Positions 5,131 to 5,283 of a DNA stretch of 5,283 nucleotides are shown in pieces (the first letter of the stretch is position 1; each line of letters starts with the position of its first letter). The notes beneath the pieces were generated by a model, which did no database searches, had not been told where the DNA came from, and worked only from the letters and a program-made list of their open reading frames with translations. Source of the DNA: Pseudomonadota bacterium (GTDB lineage: Bacteria > SAR324 > XYD2-FULL-50-16 > JAHJRI01); the NCBI GenBank assembly GCA_022360105.1, contig JAKSDL010000578.1, positions 1-5,283 on the forward strand, in the 5' to 3' direction. The position numbers and the translations under genes were made by a program.

Positions 5131-5283
5131 ATGAAACCCACAACCGACGTATTCCTCATCACCGGTTTTCTCGGCAGCGGGAAAACCACGTTTCTAAACC
5201 GGATCATTCAAGCGTTCCCCAAGGATCGCAAACTGATGATCTTGATGAACGAATTCGGGGACATAGGCCTGGACGGAACCCTA
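5131..5283 (+). CDS. CobW/G3E-family GTPase, N-terminal fragment (3' end outside window)
   Basis: Fifty-one codons are present and the frame is open at the window edge. The start shows the P-loop GFLGSGKTT (residues 12-20) after a hydrophobic strand, then NEFGDIGLD (40-48), the combination typical of COG0523/CobW-type G3E GTPases. Members of this family act as cytoplasmic metal or cofactor chaperones that use GTP to insert zinc, cobalt, nickel or corrinoid into target proteins. The CxCC metal motif usual in COG0523 lies further downstream and cannot be seen, so the subfamily and metal are undetermined. The gene begins nine bases after the stop of the Sec thioredoxin-like gene and therefore probably shares its transcript. 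Only a weak GGA (5116-5118) precedes it, suggesting translational coupling. Its position suggests metal supply for the UroD-like enzymes, which is inference. Confidence 0.85.
   Translation, partial: MKPTTDVFLITGFLGSGKTTFLNRIIQAFPKDRKLMILMNEFGDIGLDGTL

Noticed and set aside
1..5283. CRISPR array, tRNA/rRNA gene, insertion sequence or attachment site
   Set aside because: No regularly spaced repeats, cloverleaf-like segments, transposase motifs or flanking inverted repeats were seen on either strand.

Overview
This window comes from a bacterial chromosome, most likely an anaerobe of the Desulfobacterota (sulfate-reducing 'deltaproteobacteria'). That placement is an inference from corrinoid-methyltransferase-like UroD proteins combined with two apparent selenocysteine (Sec) genes; nothing in the window is a taxonomic marker. 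All genes lie on the + strand, are closely spaced, and leave no gap above about 145 bases.

Layout. Bases 1-137 are the 3' end of a LacI-family regulator or sugar-sensor domain. Bases 220-945 encode a class I aldolase of the DeoC (deoxyribose-phosphate aldolase) family. Bases 1089-2114 encode a UroD/MtaA-like protein with an intact His-x-Cys...Cys zinc site. Bases 2252-2848 encode a DUF1326 protein. Thirty-three bases later, 2882-3913 encode a second UroD/MtaA-like protein. Its conventional ORF stops at a TGA (3815-3817), but the frame and the homology continue to a TAG at 3911-3913. Three short thioredoxin-fold genes follow: 4013-4405 (CPAC), 4475-4816 (NLPC, first cysteine lost) and 4840-5121. 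The third is also interrupted by an in-frame TGA (4888-4890), which falls exactly where the first has its leading active-site cysteine. The window ends inside a CobW/G3E-type GTPase (5131 onward).

Main result. Both in-frame TGAs sit where a paralogue in the same window has a functional cysteine: the third zinc ligand of the UroD/MtaA fold (PGC becomes PGU) and the first redox cysteine of a thioredoxin motif (CPAC becomes UAAC). The first TGA is followed at 12 nt by a perfect 8-bp hairpin with a GGC loop, a good match to a bacterial SECIS element. The second has a weaker hairpin, also starting 12 nt after the TGA. Standard gene calling would truncate both: a 311-aa protein without its metal-ligand tail, and a 71-aa fragment starting at 4906 without its active site.

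How the genes may work together (inference). The segment from about 2252 onward looks like one module: a DUF1326 protein, a Sec-containing UroD-like protein with a remodelled metal site, three thioredoxin-like proteins of which one carries Sec, and a metallochaperone-type GTPase. A plausible role is thiol/selenol-dependent methyl-group or metal chemistry, with the thioredoxin-like proteins as redox partners. No corrinoid protein, substrate methyltransferase or reductive activator is visible here, so the substrate cannot be named. The upstream LacI-type regulator and DeoC-like aldolase may belong to a separate sugar or deoxynucleoside unit.
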